Assembly (NCBI RefSeq): GCF_009688945.1
Contig: NZ_AP021874.1
Span: 4,216,001 to 4,280,000 of the forward strand
DNA: 64,000 nucleotides
DNA from: Desulfosarcina alkanivorans
GTDB taxonomy: Bacteria > Desulfobacterota > Desulfobacteria > Desulfobacterales > Desulfosarcinaceae
Reading direction: 5' to 3'
Positions 7,393-16,649 of the stretch are shown in pieces. Position numbers and translations under genes: made by a program. Position 1 is the first letter of the stretch, and every line of letters starts with the position of its first letter. Below the pieces are notes generated by a model. That model searched no databases and was not told where the DNA came from. It saw only the letters and a program-made list of their open reading frames with translations.

Positions 7393-8550
7393 TCAGGACA
7401 ATGATCCCTTGGCCAGCATTCTGCCAATGATCATACGCTGAATTTCAGATGTGCCTTCGACGATCTGCAAAAGTTTGGCCCCTTGGTAATAACGCGATAC
7501 CGGATATTCCTCCATATATCCGTACCCGCCGTGGATCTGTACGGCATCAGTGGCCACTTTCTCTAACATTTCCGTAGCATACAGCTTGGCTACGGTGGCC
7601 TCAAAACTGTGCTTTTTCCCAAGATCTTTAAGCCAGGCTGCTTTTATGACCTGATTTCTAGCCAATTCGATCGATACAGCCATATCCGCCAGTTTAAATT
7701 GGATAGATTGAAAGTTGAAAATAGGCTTGCCGAACTGGTGCCGTCCCTGGGCATATTTCAAAGCCTCATTTAGACAAGCCTGAGCCACTCCTACAGCCAC
7801 AGCGGCGATGCTGATCCTGCCGGTTTCAAGGACGGCTAAGTGCTGGGCAAAGCCGCGTTTGAGGTCTCCCAGCAGATTTTCTTTGGGAATCCTGCAATCG
7901 GATAATATCACTTCATGGGTCGCTGATGCATGCCAGGTGATTTTTCGATACCGTTCACCCAGTTTAAAGCCCGGCGCATCTTTGGGAACGATAAAAGTCG
8001 ATATGACATCCTTTAGGTCATCTTCCTTAACCCTTGCAGCCACAAGGACCACCGAGGCATTATCAAGTCCGATATTGGTGATGAATTGCTTGGTGCCGTT
8101 TAACACCCATTCGTCCCCTTTTAACTCCGCAGTCGTGCTCAAAGAGCCCGCATCGGAGCCTGAATCCGGTTCTGTCAGGCCAAAGGCGCCGATTTTTTTT
8201 CCTTCGGCAATAGGTATCAGCCATTTCTGTTTTTGTTCTTCGGTTCCAAAGACAAAGAGTTCCTGGGCAACAACGCTAGTTGTCACGTCCAGCATGGCAC
8301 CCAAAGTAATGTCAGCTTTAGATATTTCCTCGATGCACAGGTGGGTGCTCACCCAATCACCACCCATTCCGCCATACTCTTCCGGAAAAGGGATCCCCAT
8401 CAATCCGAGTTCCGCCATCTTATCCATTAGATCGTAAGGGTATTCTCCGGTTCTTTCCATTTCCTCGGCCCGTGGCGCTATCTCCTTCTGAGCAAAATGG
8501 CGGACTTCATCCCGGATCATTTTTTGTTCTTTTGTGAGTTCAAAATACAT
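7393..8550 (-). CDS. Acyl-CoA dehydrogenase, short-chain type (385 aa), cut off from its ribosome binding site
   Basis: The sequence is full length for the family. It has the flavin/substrate motifs GAFGLTEPDSGSDAG and FITN, and the catalytic glutamate near residue 365 in QIVEGTSEIQR. Expected reaction: FAD-dependent alpha,beta-dehydrogenation of an acyl-CoA, with electrons passed to EtfAB. The ATG at 8550 is the natural start (MYFELTKEQKM). An IS1634-type element inserted 4 bp upstream of it; the original AAGGTGA ribosome binding site now lies at 10448-10454, beyond the element. Translation may be lost or may rely on in-frame TTG or GTG codons in the IS end. It is the distal gene of the left sigma54 operon. 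Confidence 0.85.
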   Translation of the reverse strand: MYFELTKEQKMIRDEVRHFAQKEIAPRAEEMERTGEYPYDLMDKMAELGLMGIPFPEEYGGMGGDWVSTHLCIEEISKADITLGAMLDVTTSVVAQELFVFGTEEQKQKWLIPIAEGKKIGAFGLTEPDSGSDAGSLSTTAELKGDEWVLNGTKQFITNIGLDNASVVLVAARVKEDDLKDVISTFIVPKDAPGFKLGERYRKITWHASATHEVILSDCRIPKENLLGDLKRGFAQHLAVLETGRISIAAVAVGVAQACLNEALKYAQGRHQFGKPIFNFQSIQFKLADMAVSIELARNQVIKAAWLKDLGKKHSFEATVAKLYATEMLEKVATDAVQIHGGYGYMEEYPVSRYYQGAKLLQIVEGTSEIQRMIIGRMLAKGSLS

Positions 8551-8554
8551 ATAG

Positions 8555-10441
8555 CGTACATTCCGCACCCCAAGCAGCAACGATTCGACTATTTTTCATC
8601 GCTTTATGGGGCTGTGAATGTGTCAGTTGTGACGCCAAGCGCTTTCAAATACTCAAGCTGAACAGCTTTCAATGGTTTTGCCAACTGTCTGTGGTTCCCG
8701 ATGGAAACGACCATGATTGAAGAGAACTTGGTCGTCATCATAAAGCTGGTCGGCTTTCTGGTTTTGCGTCGCACCCAACCGGGCAACTCACAGTCATTGG
8801 TCTCGACATACTGGCGCATGGAACGCTCCATCAAACGCCAGATCAAAAGGGAGATCAGCAATACCAGGCCCAACACTTCGATCCGCTGGGCCTTTTTCAG
8901 AAAAATGCTGTTTACGATGGCCGGGTCCTTCAGGAAGCTGAAGTTCTTCTCGATGCCGATCTGGCTCTTGTAAAGGGAGAGCAGTTCCGGGGCGGACCAG
9001 TCGCCTTGTTGGTCCAAAAGATTCGTCAACAGGACAAAGCAACCGGCTTCTTCCCTGAGCGGTTGCACTTTTTGCGGGGCTTCCACAACCGTCGCCGTTA
9101 CGCGATATTCGTAGCGCAAAACCTTTCGGGGCTTACCGGCCGCAGGCCGGCCGCGACCGTATTTGGGGATTTTTTCAACACCAGCTTGAAGCCGGTGGTA
9201 GCTGGACGCGGATTGACGAATCAGTTTGTCTAACGCGACCTGCGCATCGGCCTGACAATAGTACACGGTGTCCGCGAGCTTTTTGCAGTCTTTTTCAAGC
9301 TGCTTGCGGTCCTGTTTCAACATGCGATCGATGCGTTTATGACGCCGCTTGTCATGCGCGCTGGAATGCACGACGATCGCCCGGTAGGTTTTTCCGTAAA
9401 GCTCGACGGTGCCGTCATAGGCCCGATAGCGGGCAACTGAGCGATTGGGGCGGTCGCGTTCTTCGGCCAGGCGGCCGATGTCGATCCAGTCATCGGCGGC
9501 CACGGCTTCACGAATGATCCGGCCGCACTCTTTGTAGGTCGCCGGCAGGCGGGTCAGAAACCAGGTCTGACGCCTGTCGGCTTTCTTCAGATTGTCCTCG
9601 GTGACAAATGCAGAGTCGGCCACATAGACGTACGCGCCCGGTTCAAGCCCGTGTCTGGCCATGTATGCGGAGATATTGGTCAGCAGTTCGTTGTTCAAGG
9701 TCTTGTCCGAAGCGTTGCCGTCCGTCGTGGTCCCCAAAATGGGGATGTTGCGGTCGACACACAGCATCGATACCAGAAACTGTTTGAGGTCCGGTCGTTT
9801 GTCCTTGCTGTAACCATAGGTGATCTCAAACGGTGGATCAACCAGATGGTAATCGCCGAATACACTCACGGAGGTCGTATCGAAATGCAGTCGTCGCGGA
9901 TCGACGGCAAAAACTGTCAATGCATTCTGCGCGATCTGAGAAAACACCTTCTGGGTACCGGTCTCGAAAATCTGATCCATGGACCGGCCCAAGTTGGTAT
10001 CGCAAAAGCGTTCCGGTTCGATAGCGGTGCCCAGGAGAAGCTCCGTATCCTTTTCTTCAAAAAATTCGGTCAGACGGTAAAGCGGTGTCCGTCCCGAAAG
10101 GGTGTCGAGCACCATGCCGAATACAGCCATGCCGGGGCTCAATTCCATTTGAGAACCGACCATCCGGTCGATGGTCTCCACCAGACCGATTTTTTGTGCA
10201 TAAGCCTTGACGATCGGCAGATGCCTGACCTCGGTGATGGTCAAACTTTCAGTGTCAAGCGGTGGCATGTCCCCTCCTTTGAACTGTTGTTGTCAAGATT
10301 GGGGGTAACGTACCAGCAACTAGTTGAAATGTCTAGGTATTTTTATTTTACAGTAAATACAATATGTTAAATCGCCTATGTGGTTATTTTTGAACGATAA
10401 AAAATTTCCTAAAATCGATTCTCACGGGTGCGGAATGTAAG
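8555..10441. mobile_element. IS1634-type insertion sequence (1887 bp) with 6-bp target duplication
   Basis: The ends are 16-bp inverted repeats with one mismatch: CGTACATTCCGCACCC at 8555-8570, and the complement of CTTACATTCCGCACCC at 10426-10441. ATATAG is duplicated on both sides (8549-8554 and 10442-10447). One transposase gene fills the element. The clean target duplication and intact frame suggest a recent insertion. It landed between the ribosome binding site and start codon of an acyl-CoA dehydrogenase gene. Confidence 0.85.
8604..10268 (-). CDS. IS1634-type transposase with DUF4277 N-terminus (554 aa)
   Basis: The N-terminal ~110 residues (LPIVKAYAQKIGLVETID onward) match the DUF4277 domain. 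The DDE transposase core follows, including LHFDTTSVSVFGDY and VYVADSAFVTEDNL, and C-terminal IEKNFSFLKDP with the likely catalytic Glu. The start ATG at 10268 follows AAAGGAGGGG. The frame is intact, so the element may be active. It is a different member of the group from the element at 52124-54042. Confidence 0.88.
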   Translation of the reverse strand: MPPLDTESLTITEVRHLPIVKAYAQKIGLVETIDRMVGSQMELSPGMAVFGMVLDTLSGRTPLYRLTEFFEEKDTELLLGTAIEPERFCDTNLGRSMDQIFETGTQKVFSQIAQNALTVFAVDPRRLHFDTTSVSVFGDYHLVDPPFEITYGYSKDKRPDLKQFLVSMLCVDRNIPILGTTTDGNASDKTLNNELLTNISAYMARHGLEPGAYVYVADSAFVTEDNLKKADRRQTWFLTRLPATYKECGRIIREAVAADDWIDIGRLAEERDRPNRSVARYRAYDGTVELYGKTYRAIVVHSSAHDKRRHKRIDRMLKQDRKQLEKDCKKLADTVYYCQADAQVALDKLIRQSASSYHRLQAGVEKIPKYGRGRPAAGKPRKVLRYEYRVTATVVEAPQKVQPLREEAGCFVLLTNLLDQQGDWSAPELLSLYKSQIGIEKNFSFLKDPAIVNSIFLKKAQRIEVLGLVLLISLLIWRLMERSMRQYVETNDCELPGWVRRKTRKPTSFMMTTKFSSIMVVSIGNHRQLAKPLKAVQLEYLKALGVTTDTFTAP

Positions 10442-10447
10442 ATATAG

Positions 10448-10454
10448 TCACCTT
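10448..10454 (-). promoter_or_regulatory. Orphaned ribosome binding site of the acyl-CoA dehydrogenase gene
   Basis: Read on the minus strand, AAGGTGA is followed by the ATATAG target duplication and then the IS element. Removing the element and one duplication restores AAGGTGA-CTAT-ATG in front of the acyl-CoA dehydrogenase. The site therefore belongs to the gene now 1.9 kb away. Confidence 0.75.
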
Positions 10455-10546
10455 TTTAAGGGGTTTATTTGTCCAGCAGAGTATACGCGCTGAATATCGA
10501 AAGCTAAGAATTCAACATTTGCATGAAATTTGAAGCGCCTGTTATT

Positions 10547-10963
10547 CTACTCATCAAAGCTGAACAGGGGCCTTGCCGCATCACCGGCAGAGTATCGGTC
10601 TCCGGGAAACACCTTGTGGCCGAGTCTCACCCGCCTGCCGATCAAACTCATATCGGCTTCAGCCGGATCGATGCCCACCAGGTTCCCTGCGATCCACGGG
10701 CCTTCATCAAGTTCGACCATGACGATGGTGTAAGGCGCTTCCACTTCCCGGCCCATGGGGGCAACATAGGTCGTGGTAAAGGTTACAATTCTACCGACGC
10801 CGGTCATCTCGACGACAGAAAGATCCGTTTCGGCGCACTCCTGGCAGGTCATTTTCGGCGGGCAGGTAATCGTGTCGCAACCAGCGCATCGCAGCCCCAG
10901 CAACTTATTTTTTTTCAAGGCGTTGCTATAAGTTTGAAAATCAAGTGTCTGTTCCATGTTCAT
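10547..10963 (-). CDS. DUF35 zinc-ribbon/OB-fold protein (138 aa), thiolase partner
   Basis: The N-terminal zinc ribbon has two CxxC pairs (LRCAGCDTITCPP, MTCQECAETDL), and the rest is an OB fold. Proteins of this family sit next to SCPx-type thiolases and are believed to bind acyl-CoA or form a complex with the thiolase. Here the thiolase gene is directly upstream, 17 bp away. The start at 10963 follows GGAG; an internal ATG two codons later is possible. It is part of the left sigma54 operon. Confidence 0.88.
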   Translation of the reverse strand: MNMEQTLDFQTYSNALKKNKLLGLRCAGCDTITCPPKMTCQECAETDLSVVEMTGVGRIVTFTTTYVAPMGREVEAPYTIVMVELDEGPWIAGNLVGIDPAEADMSLIGRRVRLGHKVFPGDRYSAGDAARPLFSFDE

Positions 10964-10980
10964 CGGTCTCCGTTTGTTGT

Positions 10981-12156
10981 TTACTCTGATTTTAGAACCA
11001 GGTTCACGATTACACCGTCTCCGCCCAGTGTATCCACGAGTCCTACCTTGGCGCCTTCCACTTGTCTTCCCTGGTCCACCAGATCTCCTCTCAATTGGCG
11101 GACGATTTCATAGACCTGGGATGCGCCTGTGGCGCCGATGGGATGGCCTTTGGATTTCAGACCGCCGGAAATGTTGATGGGGATCTTACCACCGATGCGG
11201 GTTCCCCCATTTTCCCAAAGCTCGCCGCCCTTGCCGAAATCGGCAAAACCAAGGCTCTCCGCGGCAATAATGCTGGCGATACTGAAACAATCGTGAAGTT
11301 CACACACATCGATATCATCGGGGCCGACACCGGCCATGTCGTAGGCTTGCTTGACCGATATTTCGCGGGCCCTCAATCGCGGCAGATACTTATATTGCGA
11401 GCTGAGCTTACCAGATGAGGCCTGGCCCACACCGGCGATATAAACGGGTTTATCCGTTAGTTTTTTTGCGACTTCCTCCGAGGCCAATACCAAAGACGCC
11501 GCACCATCGGAAAAAGGACAACAGTCTAGCAACTGCAACGGCGTCGTTACCATAAAACCATTTAGTACCTTATCCACGGTGATCTCTTTTTGGAACTGGG
11601 CGTGAGGATTGCGAATACCGTATTCGTGGGATTGCACCGAAACCATCGCCATCTGCTCTTTGAGCTTCTTTAACGCAATTCCGTGCCTGGAGGCGTAAAG
11701 ATGTGTGAGCATTGCGAAAAACGAAGGAAACGTGAATCCGGCCGGGTATTCGTAGCGGGCGTCGTGAAACATGGCAAAGGTCCGGGTGGCCAACGCCGTC
11801 CCCATGGCCGTGGCCTTTTCAACGCCCCCTGCTAAAACGATATCGTAGGCACCTGATGCCACCCACATATATGCGTCACGGATGGCCATGGTTGCCGAGG
11901 CGCAAGCCCCCTCAAAACGGCTGGCTGGAACATTAAAGCAACCGATGTTATCCGCAAGATAGGACTGAATCATGCCCTGCCCTTCGGAAAAGTCACCCAA
12001 TACATTCCCGCAGAAAATCGCCTGAATGTCCTTGGGTTTCAAATTTGAGCGGTTGATGGCGTCCATGGACGCCTCGGACAACAGCTCAAGCTGTGTTTTG
12101 GGTGAGCCGGAAACGAATTGGGTGTGGCCTATGCCCACAACGGCAACTCTTCTCAT
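10981..12156 (-). CDS. SCPx-type thiolase (391 aa)
   Basis: The protein has the nucleophilic cysteine in FEGACASATMAI, HDCFSIA near residue 292, and the C-terminal SKGHPIGATG loop. The second acid/base cysteine seen in degradative biosynthetic-type thiolases is replaced by the GGDGV segment, as in SCPx-type enzymes. Expected role: CoA-dependent cleavage of a beta-ketoacyl-CoA, together with the DUF35 protein encoded next. The gene lies between the broken enoyl-CoA hydratase and the DUF35 gene in the left sigma54 operon. The start ATG at 12156 follows AGGGGAA. Confidence 0.88.
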   Translation of the reverse strand: MRRVAVVGIGHTQFVSGSPKTQLELLSEASMDAINRSNLKPKDIQAIFCGNVLGDFSEGQGMIQSYLADNIGCFNVPASRFEGACASATMAIRDAYMWVASGAYDIVLAGGVEKATAMGTALATRTFAMFHDARYEYPAGFTFPSFFAMLTHLYASRHGIALKKLKEQMAMVSVQSHEYGIRNPHAQFQKEITVDKVLNGFMVTTPLQLLDCCPFSDGAASLVLASEEVAKKLTDKPVYIAGVGQASSGKLSSQYKYLPRLRAREISVKQAYDMAGVGPDDIDVCELHDCFSIASIIAAESLGFADFGKGGELWENGGTRIGGKIPINISGGLKSKGHPIGATGASQVYEIVRQLRGDLVDQGRQVEGAKVGLVDTLGGDGVIVNLVLKSE

Positions 12157-12203
12157 TGTTTTTCCCCTTTGCTAATTTCAGCATAAATTTTGTAACTGGC
12201 CGA

Positions 12204-13094
12204 TTATTGGCCGATAAATTCCGGTTTTCGCTTTTCAATAAAAGCCGCCATGCCCTCTTTCTGGTCGTGTGTGGCGAAAAGCCACTCAAAGCACCGAGCT
12301 TCGTACGCTAGCGCTGAGCGAATATCCATGTTGATGCCATCGTTGATGGCCATTTTGGTCATCTTTAGCGCGAAGGCCGGTTTTGAGGAGAATATAGCGG
12401 CCATTTCTTTGGCAGTATCTATCAAAGATGCTGTCGCTACGACCTTATTCACCAACCCAATGCGATGGGCTTCATGCGTTTCGATGGAATCACCGGTATA
12501 CATTAGTTCTTTTGCTTTCCCGATCCCCATGAGTCTTGGAATCCGTTGAGTCCCTCCTCCCCCGGGGATGACACCGATATTAATTTCGGGCTGTCCGAAA
12601 ACTGCGGTTTCCGAGGCAATGCGGATATCCCACGCTAGTGCCAATTCGCCCCCGCCCCCAAGCGCCAGACCGCTGATAGCGGCAATGACCGGCACGGGAA
12701 AGGATTCGATGGTAATGAACTACCCCGCAGCAGAGCTGACGGGGTATCAAAGCAACTCTAACTGCATCTGTTAGCTATTCGAAGCAAAGCTTCGGGGATT
12801 TTAACCCCAAGAGATTAAACAGCGCGTGCACCCGGATGATAAACCGATGCACCTCAACCGGCGAGGTTATCCGTCCGATTTCCTTGATGTCCGCACCGGC
12901 GGCAAAAACCTTTTCACTACCGCGGATAATAATCGCCGCAAGGGCCTCCACTCCGGCCATTTCATCAAATGCCGGTGCAACTCTTTTACCAATTCACTGT
13001 TCAGGGCATTCATTTTCTGGGGTCTGTTTAACGTAATGATCCCAATGCCCTCATCTTTTCCGCAGACAATGGTGTTAAAGTTCACCGTTTCCAT
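12204..13094 (-). pseudogene. Enoyl-CoA hydratase/isomerase gene, broken by a frameshift and a repeat insertion
   Basis: The three pieces together make a crotonase-family protein. The N-terminus METVNFNTIVCGKDEG starts at 13094 after AAGGAAAG. The oxyanion-hole segment EKVFAAGADIKEI follows in another frame, and the C-terminal piece has ISGLALGGGGELALAWDIR and PEINIGVIPGGGGTQR. One base is missing near 12970-12974. About 95 bp of a palindromic repeat (12714-12808) are inserted between HALFN and TIESFPVPVIAA, adding an in-frame stop. Both lesions must be reversed to restore a ~260-residue enzyme, so no hydratase is expected from this gene. Confidence 0.85.
12714..12808. repeat. Palindromic repeat (REP/PATE-like) inserted in the enoyl-CoA hydratase gene
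   Basis: The block starts with the hairpin CTACCCCGCAGCAGAG-CTGACGGGGTAT at 12720-12747 and ends with a second palindromic stretch (CCGAAGC/GCTTCGG region). The first hairpin shares CTACnCCG...CGGGGTAT with repeats at 27912-27934 and 47948-48038. Removing it rejoins two conserved crotonase segments, which shows that it is an insertion. The copy at 27912 sits just upstream of an IS200-type tnpA, so mobilisation by such a transposase is plausible. Confidence 0.65.
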
Positions 13095-13112
13095 TCTTTC
13101 CTTTTAAAACAC

Positions 13113-13880
13113 TTAGCGAGCGGCCATGCGTATGGCCGAATCCAGTCTTATGGTCTCGCCGTTTAATTGCGGGTTGTCGATTATGTGCATGGCGAGCTGC
13201 GCAAATTCAGAAGATTTGCCAAGCCGTTTGGGGAAGGGAACCATTTTGATCAATGCAGTTTTGGCTTTTTCGGGAAGTCCGGCCAGCATCGGTGTTTCGA
13301 ACAAGCCCGGCGCAATGGTCATCACGCGAATCCCATAGTCGGCAAACTCCCGTGCAATGGGAAGTGTCATACCGACTACGCCTGCCTTGGAAGCCGCGTA
13401 GGCCGCTTGTCCGATTTGGCCTTCAAAGGCAGCTACCGAGGCCGTATTGATCACAACACCTTTTTCACCATCGTCATTGGGCGCGTTAAAAACCATTTTT
13501 TCAGCGGCCAGCCGGATGATATTCATGGTGCCCATGAGGTTGATGTTGACGACTTTAGAAAAACTGCTTATGGACATTGGATTGCCTTTGCTGAGGACCT
13601 TGGCAGGGATGACAACGCCAGCGCAATTAACGGCGAAATGTATGCCGCCGAATCTCTCAAGGGCTTGATTAATTGCCGTTGCCACATGGTTTTCATCGGT
13701 CACATCGGCTTTACAGAACATGGTCGCCGCACCCAAATCCGAGGCGATTTGCCGTCCTCTGTTCTCATCGAAATCCAGTATGGCTACCTTGGCGCCTTCA
13801 TCAACAAATCCGCGCACACACGCTTCGCCCAAACCCGAAGCGCCACCGGTAATAATCGCTACATGATCCCTTATTTTCAT
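13113..13880 (-). CDS. Short-chain dehydrogenase, 3-hydroxyacyl-CoA dehydrogenase type II-like (255 aa)
   Basis: The NAD-binding motif TGGASGLGEACVRG, the NCAGV segment and the active-site series Ser / YAASK are present. The long loop with FNAPNDDGEKGVVINTAS resembles HSD10-type 3-hydroxyacyl-CoA dehydrogenases, which oxidise 3-hydroxy- and 2-methyl-3-hydroxyacyl-CoA. The ATG at 13880 is preferred over upstream starts because GGATGG precedes it and the Rossmann strand begins directly after. It is the first gene of the left operon behind the sigma54 promoter at 14023-14038. Confidence 0.87.
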   Translation of the reverse strand: MKIRDHVAIITGGASGLGEACVRGFVDEGAKVAILDFDENRGRQIASDLGAATMFCKADVTDENHVATAINQALERFGGIHFAVNCAGVVIPAKVLSKGNPMSISSFSKVVNINLMGTMNIIRLAAEKMVFNAPNDDGEKGVVINTASVAAFEGQIGQAAYAASKAGVVGMTLPIAREFADYGIRVMTIAPGLFETPMLAGLPEKAKTALIKMVPFPKRLGKSSEFAQLAMHIIDNPQLNGETIRLDSAIRMAAR

Positions 13881-14022
13881 GTCTCGCCATCCTTTTTTAT
13901 GAGCTGTTTGTTTATTCACCCCGTTTCAGCCGACGGGTCATTCCACCGTGAGAAAGTCCGTTGATTCATAACGTCTGAAGTGGTGCCGACCGTAACCATC
14001 TGCCGGTCTGTGCATCTATGGC

Positions 14023-14038
14023 AGCAATAGGTGTGCCA
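14023..14038 (-). promoter_or_regulatory. Sigma54 (-24/-12) promoter of the left catabolic operon
   Basis: On the minus strand the sequence is TGGCACACCTATTGCT. GG and GC are separated by exactly 10 bp, matching the sigma54 consensus TGGCAC-N5-TTGC. It directs transcription toward the SDR gene (start 13880). The expected start point is near 14012. Confidence 0.85.
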
Positions 14039-14104
14039 CAATAATAAGCAATTAAAATCGCATAAATTATGCTTTCAATAGAATTTCAAACCTGCTACCG
14101 ATAC

Positions 14105-14118
14105 AGGACACATGTCCT
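14105..14118. promoter_or_regulatory. Upstream activator site for the left sigma54 promoter
   Basis: AGGACACATGTCCT is an inverted repeat (AGGACA/TGTCCT) centred about 99 bp upstream of the expected start point of the left promoter. A further half-site AGGACA lies at 14125-14130. The core GGACAC-A-TGTCC matches the two sites in front of the right promoter (GGACAC-C-TGTCC). The likely ligand is the sigma54 activator encoded between them. Confidence 0.75.
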
Positions 14119-14224
14119 CTAAAAAGGACATACGAACATCATATTTTCGAAAGTGCTTTGGGAACAACACCCAACGGCTTAAACATTTTTGGCGTTGATC
14201 AAGAAAGTGGAAAAGAAGAATGTC

Positions 14225-16333
14225 ATGAAAACAATGTCGATTGAAAATATTATGCGCAAGTCGTTTGAAACGCTTTCGCCGGAAGACGATCTGCAGAAAG
14301 CAGCCGAGCTCATGCGTTCAATCAAGCTGGACGTTCTTCCTGTAACCCGCAAGGAGGACGGTCGCCTGCTTGGGATTATGACCAAGGCCAATATTTATGA
14401 CGCCGTGTCTGGTGGATTGCCTCCGAACACCCTGATTAAAGGCCTTTTTAGAAAAAAGGACATTATTACATTGCAAAAAGAAATGTCCTATGAAGACGCT
14501 TCGCAAACCGTTCGCAAAAGTCAAACCGGAACCGCCATCGTTCTCGATAGAAACGGCAAAGTAACCGGCATTTTCACCAAAGCAGGCTGGATCATGGCGA
14601 TGTTTCATCAGGAGGAATTGCTCAACAGCCGGTTGCGTGCAATTCTCGACACCATGCATAACGGGTTGTTAGTCGTAGATTCCGACGGATTTGTCACCAC
14701 CGTCAACGCGGCGGCCGAGAAGATGCTTTCCGTCAAGTTTTCCCGGATCAAGAGGAAGCCAGTGGATTCCCTGCTCAGAAATTTGCATCTTGGTGACGTG
14801 CTTACGAAAGGCAATGTATTTATCGGCATTAAGCAGACCGTTGACTGTTCAGCCCTGCTGTGTAACGTAACGCCGATTATCAGCGATTCCCAAATCAGCG
14901 GCGCAGTGATTGTTTTCCAAGACACAACGGATATTGATCAGATCTCCTCGAAGCTGGAGAGTGTAACCAAACTCTACAAGACGCTGGACTCGATCATGGA
15001 AATTGCCTACGACGGAATTGTCGTGGTGGACGCCAATGGAACGATTTCCATGGTTAATCGCGCGGCTGAAGATTTTTTCCGAATTCCTAGCAAGAAGATG
15101 ATCGGGCGGCCGGTAGACAAGGTTATAGAAAATACGCGGCTTCATGTGGTTGCTCAAACTGGTGTGGCGGAAATCAACCAATTGCAATTTATCGGCGGAA
15201 CTCCCTATGCCGTATCCAGCCTGCCGATCATGCGGGAGGGCCGTGTAATCGGTGCTGTCGGTAAAATTTTATTTCGACATCTTGAGGAGGTCCGCGATCT
15301 TGCGAGAAAGCTGGAAGATCTGGGTCATCAACGGGCGTTGTACCAAAACAAAATCCGCGACAATCAAGAAGGACGCTTCGGGTTCGATCGAATCGTTACT
15401 TCGGACCCAGAATTGAAGCGGATCAAAGAAGAAGCCGGCGTCGTCGCCAAGAGACCATCTAACATTCTCATCACCGGAGAAAGCGGCACAGGGAAAGAAC
15501 TCATTGCCCAGGCGATTCATGAGACCGGCTTTTGCAGTAAAGGCCTGCTCGTAAAAGTCAATTGCGCCGCAATTCCGGACAACCTGCTGGAATCCGAATT
15601 TTTCGGTTATGTACCCGGCGCATTTACCGGAGCACAAAACAAGGGAAGAAAAGGTAAAATGGTTCTAGCCGACGGTGGCACCTTATTTCTGGATGAAATC
15701 GGAGATATGTCCCTGAGCCTGCAAAGCAAGCTATTGCGGGTTCTTCAGGAAAAAAGTTTCGAACCCCTGGGTTCCGATAAAACCACTCACGTAGACCCGC
15801 GCATCATAGCAGCCACTAACCATGATCTGGAACGATTGGTAAGCGAAGGACGATTTCGTTCCGATTTGTATTATCGGCTAAATGTGATCAACTTACACAT
15901 CCCTCCGCTCAGGGATAGAGCCGGTGACGCCCAGCTGCTTTTTCACTTCTTTCTGGAAAAATACAACCGTATTTTCGGGACAAGCATCCGTAAGGTTTCA
16001 AAAAATGTCCGCGAGATACTTGATGCACACCATTGGCCGGGCAATATCCGCGAACTGGAAAACGTTGTGGAGCGCATTGCCAATCTGGCAAGGTCGGAAA
16101 AAGTCGATGTTGGAGACCTTCCGCCTTATCTTAAAGAGCAACCCGGAAAAAGGACTTCCAGGGATAGATCCACATCAGCCGACAAGCTATTGATCAAAAG
16201 CCGCGATCAACATGAAAGAGAAGTGATCCTCACCGCATTGGAACAGGCCGGCGGCAATAAGGCAAAAGCTGCAAGGATACTGGGTATTAGCAGATCATGG
16301 TTATATGCGAAAATGAACCGAGTAGGTTTGTAA
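14225..16333 (+). CDS. Sigma54-dependent transcriptional activator with CBS and PAS sensor domains (702 aa)
   Basis: Two CBS motifs occupy about residues 1-120 and two PAS domains about 130-365. The AAA+ core spans about 390-625, and a Fis-type helix-turn-helix ends the protein ([17 protein letters not shown]). The Walker A motif GESGTGKE is near residue 418, the sigma54-contacting loop GAFTGA near 465, and Walker B LFLDEIGD near 488. All elements for sigma54 activation are present. CBS domains often sense adenylates or acyl-CoA-related ligands; the signal here is unknown. Start: the ATG at 14225, since the upstream TTG extension lacks a ribosome binding site. It lies between two divergent sigma54 promoters with matching sites and probably activates both. 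Confidence 0.92.
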   Translation: MKTMSIENIMRKSFETLSPEDDLQKAAELMRSIKLDVLPVTRKEDGRLLGIMTKANIYDAVSGGLPPNTLIKGLFRKKDIITLQKEMSYEDASQTVRKSQTGTAIVLDRNGKVTGIFTKAGWIMAMFHQEELLNSRLRAILDTMHNGLLVVDSDGFVTTVNAAAEKMLSVKFSRIKRKPVDSLLRNLHLGDVLTKGNVFIGIKQTVDCSALLCNVTPIISDSQISGAVIVFQDTTDIDQISSKLESVTKLYKTLDSIMEIAYDGIVVVDANGTISMVNRAAEDFFRIPSKKMIGRPVDKVIENTRLHVVAQTGVAEINQLQFIGGTPYAVSSLPIMREGRVIGAVGKILFRHLEEVRDLARKLEDLGHQRALYQNKIRDNQEGRFGFDRIVTSDPELKRIKEEAGVVAKRPSNILITGESGTGKELIAQAIHETGFCSKGLLVKVNCAAIPDNLLESEFFGYVPGAFTGAQNKGRKGKMVLADGGTLFLDEIGDMSLSLQSKLLRVLQEKSFEPLGSDKTTHVDPRIIAATNHDLERLVSEGRFRSDLYYRLNVINLHIPPLRDRAGDAQLLFHFFLEKYNRIFGTSIRKVSKNVREILDAHHWPGNIRELENVVERIANLARSEKVDVGDLPPYLKEQPGKRTSRDRSTSADKLLIKSRDQHEREVILTALEQAGGNKAKAARILGISRSWLYAKMNRVGL

Positions 16334-16550
16334 AGCCGTGTTGAGGATTGCCCAGTAAGCAGTTCTTAAATAAGGATTATCCTCCCTGTTGATGTTCCCT
16401 GAAGCACTCTCCCACCAGAACGAGTACAACCTTTAATTTTTGTTCCCCTCTTGGCGGGGCATGCCGCGTTGAGGCGGAGCCTTCCGCTTGCTGCAGGGAC
16501 ATGCTTTCGGCACGCATAGCATCCCTTTCGATTCGTATGACTTGTCGAAC

Positions 16551-16584
16551 CGGACACCTGTCCTCATTGCCGGACACCTGTCCT
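16551..16584. promoter_or_regulatory. Two tandem upstream activator sites for the right sigma54 promoter
   Basis: CGGACACCTGTCCT occurs at 16551-16564 and again at 16571-16584, with centres 20 bp apart (two helical turns). Each is a palindrome with arms GGACA/TGTCC. The nearer site is centred about 98 bp upstream of the expected start point, almost the same distance as the single site at the left promoter. The rest of 16334-16650 has no convincing gene. Confidence 0.78.
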
Positions 16585-16649
16585 GTATGGCTTACTCTCT
16601 ATGTCGCTGAAGAAAATTAAAATATGTGTAATATCAAAATGATAAAGAT

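Noticed and set aside
16366-16577. Short minus-strand frames upstream of the right sigma54 promoter
   Set aside because: No ribosome binding site or conserved residues, and they overlap the activator sites.
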